From contig NZ_JACLQU010000005.1 in assembly GCF_016648855.1 (NCBI RefSeq), forward strand, positions 1 through 64,000: 64,000 nucleotides of DNA. The letters are read 5' to 3'. The translations under genes were made by a program, and so were the position numbers. Under the pieces are notes generated by a model. It saw nothing but the letters and a program-made list of their open reading frames with translations, did no database searches and was not told the DNA's origin. Source of the DNA: Streptococcus parasanguinis. GTDB taxonomy: Bacteria > Bacillota > Bacilli > Lactobacillales > Streptococcaceae. The stretch's first letter is position 1. Each line of letters begins with the position of its first letter. Below, one piece after another: positions 19,959-29,627 of this stretch.

Positions 19959-21071
19959 CTAATGTCCTATTACATAGGTAAATTGTTTGGCAGTTTCTGC
20001 GTCAAAAGTACGGTAACTAATAATCCCTAGCCCTTTTACATTACATTCTGAGACAAGAATTGAGCCGTCAGATTTAACCTGTTCCACAAATGAAATGTGT
20101 CCGTATATTGGATCAGCTCCAGCTTGTCCAGGACTAAATGATAGAGCAGAGTGTTCTGTTGGTGTATGGGTTGTTGTGAAACCTGGCTTATTCATCCATT
20201 GACCACCATTTCCCATAAATGGATCAAAGTTGACTCCGACTTGTTTCCCACGGTTGAAGACATACCAGGTACATTGTCCCCAAGGATAGGTACTAGTGAT
20301 ATATCCTGTGGTATCAATAGCTGTTGTCAAACTATAACCTACAGGTATATCATTTGAAGTGACTCCTCCACCATCTCTAGTTTTTCCTGTAGTTTGTTCA
20401 GGAGCTTTTGGAGTTCCTCCATGCTCATCAATGAAGGCATCCAGTTTTTGCATGGTTTCTGCACGTCTTTTTCCTGATCCTGTGGTATCTGTGAAATAGA
20501 CTCCACCATCAGTAGAAGGATTTAGAGTACCATTCGCAAATTTCTTAGCCTTGTCATCTTGGATTTTAAAGGTTTGGTTTTTATTCCCAATAATAGTTTG
20601 TTGGGTTAGTCCTACAACAGCGACTTCATCGTTGAAATGATTTGCGTATTCTGGATTGGAGTCGTAAGCACCAAAACCAAACATATTAGCTCCAGGGTTG
20701 GTTGCAACTCCAGCAGTTCCAAGAGAGCTTTCATTTAGTGCGATCGCAACAATTCCACGGACATCAAGATTAGATTTGGCTTCCCATTCTAGGAGCTTTT
20801 TCCCATTAATTCGGGTCTTATCATAGGAGATTCCTAACGTATCTAAAAAGCCGTCTAATTGCTCTGCTGTGATACCGAAGCGATGAACAAGTAAGTTGTG
20901 AGTATAGGGATCTCCATCTGACCAGTGATCCGCATATGTCACTCCATTTTGGGATTGAGGTGAGCCATTTGTTCCGCCACCTCCGACAGCTCCCATAAGG
21001 ATAATGATAATGAGGACCGGTAGAAAGAGAGGAATGAGACTAGCTAATAGAAACCATTTTAGTTTTTTCAT
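19959..21071 (-). CDS. Secreted cell-wall hydrolase of the conjugation machinery (glucosaminidase-like + CHAP)
   Basis: 370 residues. One N-terminal transmembrane helix (about residues 5-28) is followed by a lysozyme/glucosaminidase-like domain (about 65-215, ALNESSLGTAGVATNPGANMFGFG) and a C-terminal CHAP amidase/endopeptidase domain (about 255-370) with its cysteine in YPWGQCTWYVFNRGK and histidine in DPIYGHISFVEQV. Equivalent to CwlT of ICEBs1 and Orf14 of Tn916, which open peptidoglycan for the mating channel and are required for transfer. Last transfer gene before xis and int. Confidence 0.88.
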   Translation of the reverse strand: MKKLKWFLLASLIPLFLPVLIIIILMGAVGGGGTNGSPQSQNGVTYADHWSDGDPYTHNLLVHRFGITAEQLDGFLDTLGISYDKTRINGKKLLEWEAKSNLDVRGIVAIALNESSLGTAGVATNPGANMFGFGAYDSNPEYANHFNDEVAVVGLTQQTIIGNKNQTFKIQDDKAKKFANGTLNPSTDGGVYFTDTTGSGKRRAETMQKLDAFIDEHGGTPKAPEQTTGKTRDGGGVTSNDIPVGYSLTTAIDTTGYITSTYPWGQCTWYVFNRGKQVGVNFDPFMGNGGQWMNKPGFTTTHTPTEHSALSFSPGQAGADPIYGHISFVEQVKSDGSILVSECNVKGLGIISYRTFDAETAKQFTYVIGH

Positions 21072-21087
21072 CGAATCTCCTTTCTAG

Positions 21088-21312
21088 TTAATGTCTTATA
21101 TAAGCAGTGAACAAAACCGTCCCAAACCGCCATTTAGCATCTAAAACGACTGAATAGGACTTAACCTGTAGGATGATTTGGTCTCGCTCTTGTTCTGTGA
21201 CTGGAAATAAAAGAAGGAAATCGACTGAGCGTTTTCCTTCTTGGTAGGCCTGATAAAGAGTTTCTTCAAGAACTCTTGGAAAAGAAGTTCTTGAGCGTAT
21301 TTTGGTATTCAT
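21088..21312 (-). CDS. Small conjugation-module protein of unknown function
   Basis: 74 residues, soluble, beginning MNTKIRSRTSFPRVLEETLY. No family recognised. It is packed between the VirB6-like gene (stop-to-start gap of 1 bp) and the wall hydrolase, so it is co-transcribed with the transfer genes. Confidence 0.65.
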   Translation of the reverse strand: MNTKIRSRTSFPRVLEETLYQAYQEGKRSVDFLLLFPVTEQERDQIILQVKSYSVVLDAKWRFGTVLFTAYIRH

Positions 21313-21313
21313 T

Positions 21314-23197
21314 TCATTCTCCTCTGAGTTGTTTTAAGCGTTCTGTTAATCGATCTCTTCGTTCAATATTGGCTCTTAATTTATCATCTCGTGTCATGGT
21401 TTTCCTATAAGCACGAGTGAAGGCATTGGATCCTTGGGCTTTGTACATGGCTTGAGGATCTTTATATTCCTCTAATTTGCGCTCAATACTATTAATGCGG
21501 AGTTGTTTAAATGGAGAAATCCATTCTTCTTTAAGAGTTTGGAATTCCTCGCTTGAACTTGATGTTGACTCCGCTGTGATTGGGGATTCCATTGAAGGAG
21601 TTGGTCTTTTTTCTTCAACTGGTTTAACCTTCTCAGGAATTGCCTTTGTTTTCGGAATGTTTGGTTCAGGAGTATCTGGATTTGTTGGAGTCTCAAGTGT
21701 TTCTGCCGGGAGCACTTCATCAGGTTGGTGCTCTGATTCCTTATTGGTAAAGAAAGAACCAACATTTTGGAAGTGACTCTTGGCATTCATCATCATCCCA
21801 GCTCCAAAACCAGCACCTGCTAAGGCAAAGTTTCCAAGGTGTTGAGCAGATGAAAGGCTTCTAGATGGTACTTGTGAAGCCACCTCTCTAGTCTTTGTGA
21901 CCCCTTTTTCAACTTTATTTCCAATATCACTCGCAACCATACGTGCTTTAGATCCAAGAATGAATTGGATCAGCTCAGCTTTGTATTTCCATAGAAGGAA
22001 ATATACGAGTCCTTTTGAGACAACTGAGATGAGTAGTTTAAATACAAGGCCGAAGATGATCAAGGATGGAAGAGTTTTAAGGATACCATCAAAGCCAGTA
22101 ATGACGATATTTTCTATCATTTTTTCAATGTAGAAGACTAATAGAGTCAATAGACTCGTGATAGCTGGGAAAAGCAACCCACCAAACATGACTTTCAAGA
22201 CTCCAAAAATCAGATCCTGCATTCTTGGTACAAAAGACATCAATAGCACAATCGGAAAGAGCAGGATCATCATCAAGACGAGTGTTTGAGCGATGACGTT
22301 TAACATCTGAATCAAGATAACGGGTATCGCTAATACAAAGGCTTCACAAATTTTGAAGATGACATAAAACATACGAGTGAAAATGAAATCAGGCATAGCT
22401 GAAACCCAACGGTTCTTTTCACCATCATCATTGGCTCCATTTCCTAGTTCATCCAGATATTTATTACGATCTTTCGATTTGACTGCTTTAAAGTTTCCAT
22501 TCTTATCGCCTGTTCCTAATACCTTACTATCATCAAAAGTCTCTTGTTTCCCATCTTGGCTATTCTTATATTTCCCATTTTCTTGTCCAGTATTGACAAA
22601 GACATAGGCTTTATAAGATGTTTCTGCTATATAGCTATCTGCCATGGAATCGCCAATTTTAATGGATTTATTATTGCCATACTCCACCTTGATATTCGTG
22701 ATATTTTTGGTGACATCTTGAGAGACATGGTTGATAGTATCGAGTAGATACAGACCACCTGATGTTCCAGCGATTGTTCCAAAGTAACCAAATCCAAGGA
22801 TGAGAACTAGAAAGACATGAAGGAGAGTTCTTGAAAAAGCTCCTTTCGAAAAGAAAAACTGATAAAAGAGATAGAACGCTAGAATCAGAAGCAACATTGA
22901 AACGAGTGATTGTTTTGCGACTCCACCAGAGCTTGAACCGATGAATCCTTTCCAAATATTCATTGCTCCATTAAACACATAGTTCTTGTAGTTAGAGTAG
23001 AGATCAATCTTTTCGAGAATCCGAATTAGCAAAGAAAAGAAGCCCACCACTGCATTTAGAATGAAAAAGAAGAAGTTGACGAAAAGCTCATTAATCAGAA
23101 CCCAAGCCCCGTTAAAGGAAGCGAACCCAGTAGGCTCCATGTAAGACTTGAGAGAGAAGATATCAACTCCCCTTAGTTTGTCAAAAGCTTCTTGCAT
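21314..23197 (-). CDS. VirB6/TrbL-like mating-channel membrane protein (ConG/Orf15-like)
   Basis: 627 residues. Hydrophobic helices fill residues about 30-60, 80-145 and 275-410. A hydrophilic extracytoplasmic loop of roughly 100 residues lies in the middle (about 165-270). The C-terminal 200 residues are charged, with a Pro/Thr/Glu-rich linker (ETPTNPDTPEPN). This layout and position after the VirB4 ATPase match ConG of ICEBs1 and Orf15 of Tn916, the polytopic channel component. Assigned by architecture and context. Confidence 0.85.
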   Translation of the reverse strand: MQEAFDKLRGVDIFSLKSYMEPTGFASFNGAWVLINELFVNFFFFILNAVVGFFSLLIRILEKIDLYSNYKNYVFNGAMNIWKGFIGSSSGGVAKQSLVSMLLLILAFYLFYQFFFSKGAFSRTLLHVFLVLILGFGYFGTIAGTSGGLYLLDTINHVSQDVTKNITNIKVEYGNNKSIKIGDSMADSYIAETSYKAYVFVNTGQENGKYKNSQDGKQETFDDSKVLGTGDKNGNFKAVKSKDRNKYLDELGNGANDDGEKNRWVSAMPDFIFTRMFYVIFKICEAFVLAIPVILIQMLNVIAQTLVLMMILLFPIVLLMSFVPRMQDLIFGVLKVMFGGLLFPAITSLLTLLVFYIEKMIENIVITGFDGILKTLPSLIIFGLVFKLLISVVSKGLVYFLLWKYKAELIQFILGSKARMVASDIGNKVEKGVTKTREVASQVPSRSLSSAQHLGNFALAGAGFGAGMMMNAKSHFQNVGSFFTNKESEHQPDEVLPAETLETPTNPDTPEPNIPKTKAIPEKVKPVEEKRPTPSMESPITAESTSSSSEEFQTLKEEWISPFKQLRINSIERKLEEYKDPQAMYKAQGSNAFTRAYRKTMTRDDKLRANIERRDRLTERLKQLRGE

Positions 23198-23208
23198 GGA
23201 TTCACCTC

Positions 23209-25713
23209 CTAACTAGCGTATTTATTTTCAAGGCTTGATGATACCGTAGCTTTCATTGGTTTTAGAAGCATATCAATATCTTCAAAGATGTTGTGTACGG
23301 AAATCATATTGAGATTGCCATACACGTCATAGTATAGGCATTGACCAGAGATCATATTGTCAATCCATTCGAGATTGCTTTCAGTGACTTCGAGATTGAC
23401 ATGTTTTAAGATATCTTCTCGTTCAGACTTTTCATAGAAAGCAAAGATAGTCCCAAATCCCGTTGTATCATCGTCATTTTCTGCATCATGTACAGATTGA
23501 GTAATCAGTGCCAAGGTATTGTTTTTGGAGCGTCCAATCCGACGCATATTTTTGATAACGGCTTTTCCTTCTGCGGACTTCATAAGAATCCATGCTTCAT
23601 CAAAGAACTCAATAGTATCTTCATTTTCATTTCGTTCTCCAAAGTGAGTACAGAAGGCACCAAGCGCAAACATGAGGGCAATAGAATTGCGTTCATGATC
23701 TGAAATTTTTGTGGAATCGTCTTTTGGTAGTTTGAGGTTATTGACCTCTAAGATAGTCACCCGTGATTCATAGTTAAGTCCTTGAGTGGTTCCATCTGAA
23801 AAGGCTAGTTCCAAGATAGAGTTTGTGACAATTGAAGTCAGATAACGACCAACCGAAGCAATTTCAGAGGAAGTAGAGTCTCTCAGAACTTTTAGGACGT
23901 GTTTAAATCCGACCTTCTCACCAGCGACTCGTTTCTCCACAATCGCATTAATAGCTTCTGTGATAGCTGTTTTTTGATCCATCGTGACATCATCTACAGC
24001 TTGTAGTAGAAACTCAAGCATGTTTTTTGCGACCTCTACAGCTTGTTCTTTATCTAGAACGACAATAGGATCTAAAACTCCATGGTTTGATGGTAGTGAG
24101 CTATCCAGTGTCACAAAGTTAAAGTTCTCAATCTGTTTCTTGCGTTCAGGATAGAGACGTGCGAATTCAGGCGAGTTAATCACTTCTTGGTAGTGATTTC
24201 TAAGTTCACGTTTAGGGTCGATATAAAGGGTTTTAACATTTTGTAAAGCCACACTTAAAAAGATGATCTGGGCGAGAAAGGATTTTCCTTGTCCTGTTGC
24301 ACCCGTAATGATGATATGCGGGTTCTTGGTAATCTTTCCAGCGATATCTTCCTTATTTCCCACTGTCGCATTGTAGAGTACAATATTCTTTGAGGAATCA
24401 ATAGCTTTCTCAATATTGTCCCAACGCCCTGTCCAGTTATCTACTCGGCCGATATACCAACCGATACGGTTTCCAGAAGAGGTATTGGTGAAGGGCATGA
24501 GCTCTGAAAATCCACGAGCTGTGACCATATGTGTCCAGGTGCGAGTTTTCTTTTGAAGATTTTCTCCATAGAGCAGGGCTTGAAAGAGATAAGGTCCGTC
24601 TTGAGAGGCCTCACTGATTTCAACGCCCATATCATCAAAGTAGTTCAAAACCACTTGCCGTCTTTGACGGAGTTGGTTCACACTAGAAGCAGAGACAATC
24701 AGATAGGCTCCATATTCGATGATATCTTCCTTGTTTCCGACTTTCTTCATTAAGTCCTTTAGGGAGATAGAGCCCATGATGATCTCGTCTTGTTGGACAG
24801 TATCAGTATTTTCTGCCTCTTCCATGATGTTTCTGTAACGTGTATTCGAGCGTCCCATTCGCCCCTTGATTTTACCAGTATCAATAAATTCTGCCTTGAT
24901 TCGTAGCTCTACGGGAAAGTTCAAACGTTGGATAAATTCACCTAGGTGAAAGCCGTTGAATTGAACAGGAAATTTACCTACAGGAAGAATTGTCACAAAA
25001 GAAGATCCATAAGGGCTTTCTAGCTTGAGGAAGCCACCTTTTAAGACTTTGATCAAAGTGTCTGTGATATTGAATTGAGCACGATTGGCCAGGACCTCCT
25101 TCTTGTAGTGAGGGATATAGCGAAGGTACTGCATCCGCTGGTAATAAAAGAGTTCTTCATTGGATAACCGTTTTGCCCGAAGGACAGAGAAGGCTTGGAA
25201 AATAGTGAATTCATCACTTTTATAGTCTTCATACCAAGTGGGACTTAATTCATATTCATAGCCCAGACCCTTTGCGATTTTTTCTGTGAACTCATTAAAG
25301 TTCTCATAGGCCAAGTCTTTTACTGTAGCTCCATGATTTTGTTTGCGTAAGGTCACTCCCACGACCCAATCAAACTGATAAGGGATTTCCATTTCATCTG
25401 TTAGACGATCCACTGTGTAAAGAAGCAGTTCTTCTCCTAGTTCACGACTGTCATCTGCTAGAGCATCTGAGAAGTCCCGCATTTTCTCTTCTAAGAGATA
25501 GTCTTTAGGAATCAGAGATATTTCAAAGAACTTGTTTTTCTGGAGCTTCTTCATCATTTGAGCAACCGTAATTTTGTGTTTGCCCTTTTTTTCATCATCC
25601 GTAATTGTGATGGGAGTATTTGGAATACGATAATAAGCAACGACTGTTTGATCTTTTTTGAGAGCTAGATTTTCATGTGTTTCCCTAATAGGATAGGTTA
25701 AAGTAATACTCAT
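23209..25713 (-). CDS. VirB4-type conjugation ATPase (ConE/Orf16-like)
   Basis: About 834 residues. Powers the type IV secretion channel at the cytoplasmic membrane. Walker A is GATGQGKSFLAQ, Walker B lies in DTIEFFDEAWILM, and a late TQSVHDAEND motif follows, all typical of VirB4/ConE. The start is the ATG at 25713, which has AGGAGG 4 nt upstream; the longer frame to 25752 would run into the upstream gene. Same order as ICEBs1 (conD-conE-conG). Confidence 0.94.
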   Translation of the reverse strand: MSITLTYPIRETHENLALKKDQTVVAYYRIPNTPITITDDEKKGKHKITVAQMMKKLQKNKFFEISLIPKDYLLEEKMRDFSDALADDSRELGEELLLYTVDRLTDEMEIPYQFDWVVGVTLRKQNHGATVKDLAYENFNEFTEKIAKGLGYEYELSPTWYEDYKSDEFTIFQAFSVLRAKRLSNEELFYYQRMQYLRYIPHYKKEVLANRAQFNITDTLIKVLKGGFLKLESPYGSSFVTILPVGKFPVQFNGFHLGEFIQRLNFPVELRIKAEFIDTGKIKGRMGRSNTRYRNIMEEAENTDTVQQDEIIMGSISLKDLMKKVGNKEDIIEYGAYLIVSASSVNQLRQRRQVVLNYFDDMGVEISEASQDGPYLFQALLYGENLQKKTRTWTHMVTARGFSELMPFTNTSSGNRIGWYIGRVDNWTGRWDNIEKAIDSSKNIVLYNATVGNKEDIAGKITKNPHIIITGATGQGKSFLAQIIFLSVALQNVKTLYIDPKRELRNHYQEVINSPEFARLYPERKKQIENFNFVTLDSSLPSNHGVLDPIVVLDKEQAVEVAKNMLEFLLQAVDDVTMDQKTAITEAINAIVEKRVAGEKVGFKHVLKVLRDSTSSEIASVGRYLTSIVTNSILELAFSDGTTQGLNYESRVTILEVNNLKLPKDDSTKISDHERNSIALMFALGAFCTHFGERNENEDTIEFFDEAWILMKSAEGKAVIKNMRRIGRSKNNTLALITQSVHDAENDDDTTGFGTIFAFYEKSEREDILKHVNLEVTESNLEWIDNMISGQCLYYDVYGNLNMISVHNIFEDIDMLLKPMKATVSSSLENKYAS

Positions 25714-25726
25714 AGGTCCTCCTTTT

Positions 25727-26137
25727 CTATAAATTTGTTTTTTCAAAGACAATTTCTTCTACAGGCTCTATTCGATCTTCATGGTAGATAGCTCTTTTAT
25801 TGATCTTAAAGTCCCAAAAGTAAATCAGGTAATCTCCAATAAAGACGTGCATCTTCTTACCGTGAGGCTCATATTCCGTATAGAATTTAGCTAATTTATA
25901 AGGAAGATACCAATAGAGAAGTAATGAAATTGAATGAGTGATTTTTGCGAGTGGCACAAAGATAAATCCTCCAAAGAGTAACATGGCCACAAAGACGATG
26001 ATAAAAACAATGAAAAAGGACAACTGCATAGGTGTCGCAAAGTACCATAGTCGAGTGCCCTTTTTTGTCTTAATTTCTTGGATCCAATAAGGAGCATTTA
26101 GGCCCTTACTGTAATCATAAAGTCTTTCTTCATTCAT
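25727..26137 (-). CDS. TcpE/ConD-like conjugation membrane protein
   Basis: 136 residues with two central transmembrane helices (about 37-60 and 62-85) between hydrophilic ends, including ATPMQLSFFIVF and the C-terminal DYLIYFWDFKINKRAIYH. Size and position between a TcpD-like gene and the VirB4 gene match ConD of ICEBs1 and Orf17 of Tn916, both TcpE family. Confidence 0.82.
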   Translation of the reverse strand: MNEERLYDYSKGLNAPYWIQEIKTKKGTRLWYFATPMQLSFFIVFIIVFVAMLLFGGFIFVPLAKITHSISLLLYWYLPYKLAKFYTEYEPHGKKMHVFIGDYLIYFWDFKINKRAIYHEDRIEPVEEIVFEKTNL

Positions 26138-26139
26138 AC

Positions 26140-26364
26140 TTAAAGTCCTGATTCAATACCGAAGAGTCGTAGGAACCAGCCGACTGCTTTTAGGATATCT
26201 TGTCCTTTCGCAATTGAAACAATAACGGCATAGAAACCAACGACAGAGAAGAGTTGAAGCCAAGAACTGTTCCGCCAAGCCTTTATAGCTAATGTTACAG
26301 CAATGGCTGTCAGGATCCAAATTCCATCGCCCTGGAGGAAGGTTCGTAGATTGTCTGTATTCAT
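26140..26364 (-). CDS. TcpD/ConC-like small membrane protein
   Basis: 74 residues with two hydrophobic segments (about 14-30 and 36-52), ending FLRLFGIESGL. It ends 2 bp before the TcpE-like start codon. Position and size match ConC of ICEBs1. Confidence 0.75.
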   Translation of the reverse strand: MNTDNLRTFLQGDGIWILTAIAVTLAIKAWRNSSWLQLFSVVGFYAVIVSIAKGQDILKAVGWFLRLFGIESGL

Positions 26365-26373
26365 AGAGTTCTC

Positions 26374-27369
26374 CTATTCTTTATTATTTGCATAATTCAG
26401 TGGAATGGTGTGTTCTAGTTTTGAGACATAGTAGGTCTTTTCTTTTTCTGATAGAGTAAAGGTGAAGTTTTCCGAGTGAGTGGTACCTCCAACTTCAAAG
26501 GTGGCTTGGACATAAGCGATTAAATCATCACCGTCCTGTTTGAGATAAGTGTAGTCGATCGTTTTGAAAGTGCTATTTGCGATGATATCCACATCCTTAG
26601 CAATCAGATTGAGGTTGTCTTGGTTAGTAGTATAGTTGGTAAAGAAGACTTTGAGGAATTTTTCAACTTTTTTACGCTGACCATCTGAAAAGTGATCGTT
26701 AGCGGTTAATTGAAGCTGATCGTCTTCGCTAAAGTGTCCAGCTTGTGAGGATTCAATGACAGAGAACCAAGGAAGGCCAGAAATATAATATTTCCCATCT
26801 TTTTCATCAAATGGAATATTGAAACCTGTCACAATTTCTTTTTCTTCTGTGTTATTATCCCGACGGATCGTTTCCTTGTATTTGATCTTATAGGTCGCAA
26901 CCTTCCCTTCTACAGTCACTAACTGAGAATAGAGGAGTTCACTAGGATTTCGAACTTGACCTTGAGCTTTCACATCAGGAATGAAGTTGTAAAAGCTATT
27001 TAAGTATTCCACTTGAGCTTGTTGTTTATCTCCTTCTTGCGGAAGGGTGAAATAAGCGTAGACATAGTCGTTCAAGTAGTACTGGAGTTTATAGTCGTAT
27101 TTTCTACTCGACTCCATAGGCTGTGCCTTTTGTTTTTTAGTAGCCTCCACTTGAGCTTGTAGTGCTCCTACTTTATTTGATAGTGTGATAGCACGAATAG
27201 ATCCCAAGAGACCAACAAAAAGGAGGAAAGAAATTCCTCCTATGACTGCGATATTGACGGTCTTTTTATTGGTGACTTTTAGTTTTGGTGGACCTTCTTT
27301 TTTCTCCACCTTTTTAAAGTGTGAGAGATATTCTTTTGCTTGAAGCAAGTAGCGTTTGGCTTTATCCAT
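26374..27369 (-). CDS. TcpC/ConB-like conjugation protein (VirB8-type)
   Basis: 331 residues: a cytoplasmic basic N-terminus, one transmembrane helix at about 40-62 (VNIAVIGGISFLLFVGLLGS), then a large extracytoplasmic part with two NTF2-like domains (about 95-215 and 230-325). TcpC/ConB (Orf13 in Tn916) is the VirB8-like bitopic component of Gram-positive conjugation channels. First of the con-type gene block. Confidence 0.87.
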   Translation of the reverse strand: MDKAKRYLLQAKEYLSHFKKVEKKEGPPKLKVTNKKTVNIAVIGGISFLLFVGLLGSIRAITLSNKVGALQAQVEATKKQKAQPMESSRKYDYKLQYYLNDYVYAYFTLPQEGDKQQAQVEYLNSFYNFIPDVKAQGQVRNPSELLYSQLVTVEGKVATYKIKYKETIRRDNNTEEKEIVTGFNIPFDEKDGKYYISGLPWFSVIESSQAGHFSEDDQLQLTANDHFSDGQRKKVEKFLKVFFTNYTTNQDNLNLIAKDVDIIANSTFKTIDYTYLKQDGDDLIAYVQATFEVGGTTHSENFTFTLSEKEKTYYVSKLEHTIPLNYANNKE

Positions 27370-27380
27370 AGATCCTCCTT

Positions 27381-27962
27381 TTAGAGAGCAGCTAGTTCAA
27401 TGAGCTTTGATCCTTTTGCATAGAGGCGCTTATTGGCTTTTTCGATCTCGCCATTAATGTAATAGTAGCCTCGTAGCTCAGTTTGGAGTTGTTCGATCAG
27501 GTCAGGTTTTAGATCCTTGGCTTCTTCTTTTTTTAGGAGACTATTTAATTCTCCAGCCTTGGTCCAAGCCTCTCTGTGATCTTTCTTTTTCAGTAATTCT
27601 CCCAGTTCATTCGTGACTTGAGAGACTTTCTTTTCAAAAATAGTTTTAGTGGCCATTTCAATTTCCTTTCTAAATTTTTCTTGATTGTCTTTGATGGTCT
27701 TTTGGATATAAGTAATGAGTGAGGGGCGCATTTTCTTATTTACGCTCAACACTTGACCATCTAGCGTGAAACAGGCATGTTCATAGTCATAGAAACCTTT
27801 CGCATCTGGTGCTTTTTCGGTAGATCTTCCAGCACATTCATAGTAGAAGTCCTTTCCTTTTCGTAAGAGAACGTACATATGCCAGAATTCTTGTTCTGGA
27901 AGAAGCAGAAAATCTGCTTGATAAATCTTCTTCAGCATCTCAAGAAGCCTCAAGCAGATCAT
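27381..27962 (-). CDS. Conjugation-module protein of unknown function
   Basis: 193 residues. The first 100 residues are mixed alpha/beta (LLPEQEFWHMYVLLRKGKDFYYECAGRS); the rest is a charged helical region (about 95-180, ATKTIFEKKVSQVTNELGELLKKK). No signal peptide or family recognised. It overlaps the upstream 77-residue gene by 23 bp and ends 11 bp before the TcpC-like gene, so it is part of the transfer operon. Confidence 0.65.
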   Translation of the reverse strand: MICLRLLEMLKKIYQADFLLLPEQEFWHMYVLLRKGKDFYYECAGRSTEKAPDAKGFYDYEHACFTLDGQVLSVNKKMRPSLITYIQKTIKDNQEKFRKEIEMATKTIFEKKVSQVTNELGELLKKKDHREAWTKAGELNSLLKKEEAKDLKPDLIEQLQTELRGYYYINGEIEKANKRLYAKGSKLIELAAL

Positions 27963-28173
27963 CGTAGCCTAGAGCTTGGTAGATAAAATCTGAATCAAAC
28001 CAGAGCCAGTCATTGATTTGTCCTTCTGTTGGCGTATCACCAGAGAAGATATCTTCACAAATGACGGTTAGGGTATCCACTCCACCACGTTCACGGACAG
28101 TGTTCAAGGTGGTTAGTCCACCAGACCAAGCTTTAAAGTTTTCTAGTGAATTGATTTGAACTTTGTATTCCAT
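27940..28173 (-). CDS. Small acidic ICE protein of unknown function
   Basis: 77 residues, very acidic, beginning MEYKVQINSLENFKAWSGG and ending DDLLEAS. It resembles small acidic proteins found directly after relaxase genes in streptococcal ICEs, but I cannot name a family. GAAAGGAAAAACT precedes the ATG. Confidence 0.65.
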   Translation of the reverse strand: MEYKVQINSLENFKAWSGGLTTLNTVRERGGVDTLTVICEDIFSGDTPTEGQINDWLWFDSDFIYQALGYDDLLEAS

Positions 28174-28187
28174 ATAGTTTTTCCTTT

Positions 28188-29420
28188 CTAGTTTTCATAG
28201 TGTTTATTGGCTTTGAGAAGTCGTAACATGGCTTTTCCTCGATCAGTAATCTCTCCGCTGTTCTGAATCATCTTCATGTATTCTGTTTGGAGGATCTTGT
28301 CTGCTTCAGTGACTAGTGCAAGAGAGTTAGCAACTTGATAGGTCAGCCAGCGAATCGTTCGCTCAATACTGTATGGTTGTGGATTGGTTGAAAGTTTTAA
28401 GGGTTCAACACCTCCAAAGAGTTTTTGCCATTTTTCATCAGGTTTATAGGCTCCGAAGCGAGTGAGACCATCATAGACTTGGATTTCTTTATTGATGATG
28501 CCTCTAGCAATTTCTCCGAGATCTACACCATTGATGTATTCTTCCACAATGCCCTGAGCTTTCTGATCTGAAAAACGCAATTCATAGCGATTCCATATAC
28601 CAAAAATCTCCAAGGATTCGTCCAAGGAGATGTTTTCCATTCGAGCAATTTCATAGCGCTTTTCATAAAAGTTGAAGTAGAGTTGACTTTGACGGCTTCC
28701 AAAGTAAATGGACAAGCCGTGATTCGCTTCCATATCTTCATTATCTGTGAAAGATCCACCACCCGTGATATTCCATTTCTTGATCGTGTCTAGGACAATC
28801 TCTTTGGAATAGAGTTTATCAATCAGTTTGGGGATTTGAATTTGTTCGTCCTCGTGACCGTACCCTTTATAGAGTTCATCTAGAGCGATATCGAGACGCT
28901 TCACCCGAACATCTTCATAGGAATAAAGAATGTTTTGAAGAAAGATCTGCCAAGTAATTCCCTTGTCTTCTAAAAGCAATTCCAGCTCACGGCATCCTTG
29001 ACCGGATAGTTGAAGACAAGTTTGGTAGTCATTGGTTACAGACTTATCAAAGAAATCAAAAATCCAGATATTCCCTCGTTGCCATAAGTGGGTATAGTTC
29101 ATGAGACGGGTTTCTTGATCTGTAAATTCGCTAAGGTGGCAGTGAAGGAAGTTTTCACAGAAAGCATCTAAATCCTTTAATCTAGGAAATGTCAATCGTA
29201 GATAGTCAATTTGAGCTCGAAGACTGTTTTTATCGCAATCTTGATAGTAACCAAGTTTTTCTTTAAGTTCTCTAAACTTATCAATCGTCAGTCCTCTTTC
29301 GCCTGTTTCATAAGAGCGGTAGGTTCTTGTAGGTAGATTAACAGCTTGTGCAAATGCTTTTTGACTAAGTCCTGTTTGTTTTCTGAAATTCTTAATATGA
29401 AAAGGACTAATTTTGTCCAT
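28188..29420 (-). CDS. MobT/Rep_trans-family relaxase with N-terminal HTH
   Basis: 410 residues. An N-terminal Xre-type HTH (residues about 8-55, QKAFAQAVNLPTRTYRSYETGERG) is fused to a replication-initiation-factor domain (about 65-330, with DVRVKRLDIALDELYKGYGH and TGGGSFTDNEDMEANHGLSIYFGSR). This is the architecture of Orf20 of Tn916 and NicK of ICEBs1, which nick oriT and also start rolling-circle replication of the excised element. The predicted oriT lies directly upstream. Confidence 0.92.
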   Translation of the reverse strand: MDKISPFHIKNFRKQTGLSQKAFAQAVNLPTRTYRSYETGERGLTIDKFRELKEKLGYYQDCDKNSLRAQIDYLRLTFPRLKDLDAFCENFLHCHLSEFTDQETRLMNYTHLWQRGNIWIFDFFDKSVTNDYQTCLQLSGQGCRELELLLEDKGITWQIFLQNILYSYEDVRVKRLDIALDELYKGYGHEDEQIQIPKLIDKLYSKEIVLDTIKKWNITGGGSFTDNEDMEANHGLSIYFGSRQSQLYFNFYEKRYEIARMENISLDESLEIFGIWNRYELRFSDQKAQGIVEEYINGVDLGEIARGIINKEIQVYDGLTRFGAYKPDEKWQKLFGGVEPLKLSTNPQPYSIERTIRWLTYQVANSLALVTEADKILQTEYMKMIQNSGEITDRGKAMLRLLKANKHYEN

Positions 29421-29527
29421 TCATCGCAACACCTCTTTCTAACGAAGTGACACACTTTTTTGATGAAAATGACACACTTCATAAAATTTGAAAACCCAAC
29501 TCCCATAAGGAATGAGGAGGGGTGGAC

Positions 29528-29573
29528 TTGGCGTTTTTGCCAAATGTAACCCCCCTATTAGAAAACGGGGGTT
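29528..29573 (-). other. Origin of transfer (oriT) candidate
   Basis: Between the coupling-protein and relaxase genes. AACCCCC (29548-29554) faces GGGGGTT (29567-29573). On the minus strand the interval reads CCCCCGTTTTCTAATAGGGG, closely resembling the CTAACAGGGGG-type nic region of Tn916 and ICEBs1. A second hairpin, TTGGC-GCCAA (29528-29543), sits beside it. Location and sequence both fit a MobT-type nick site; the nick position is not shown. Confidence 0.7.
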
Positions 29574-29627
29574 GAAGTTTCATCATGGCCTAGAGACTTC
29601 GGGCTACGGTCTGCGCCTGACCTGCGG

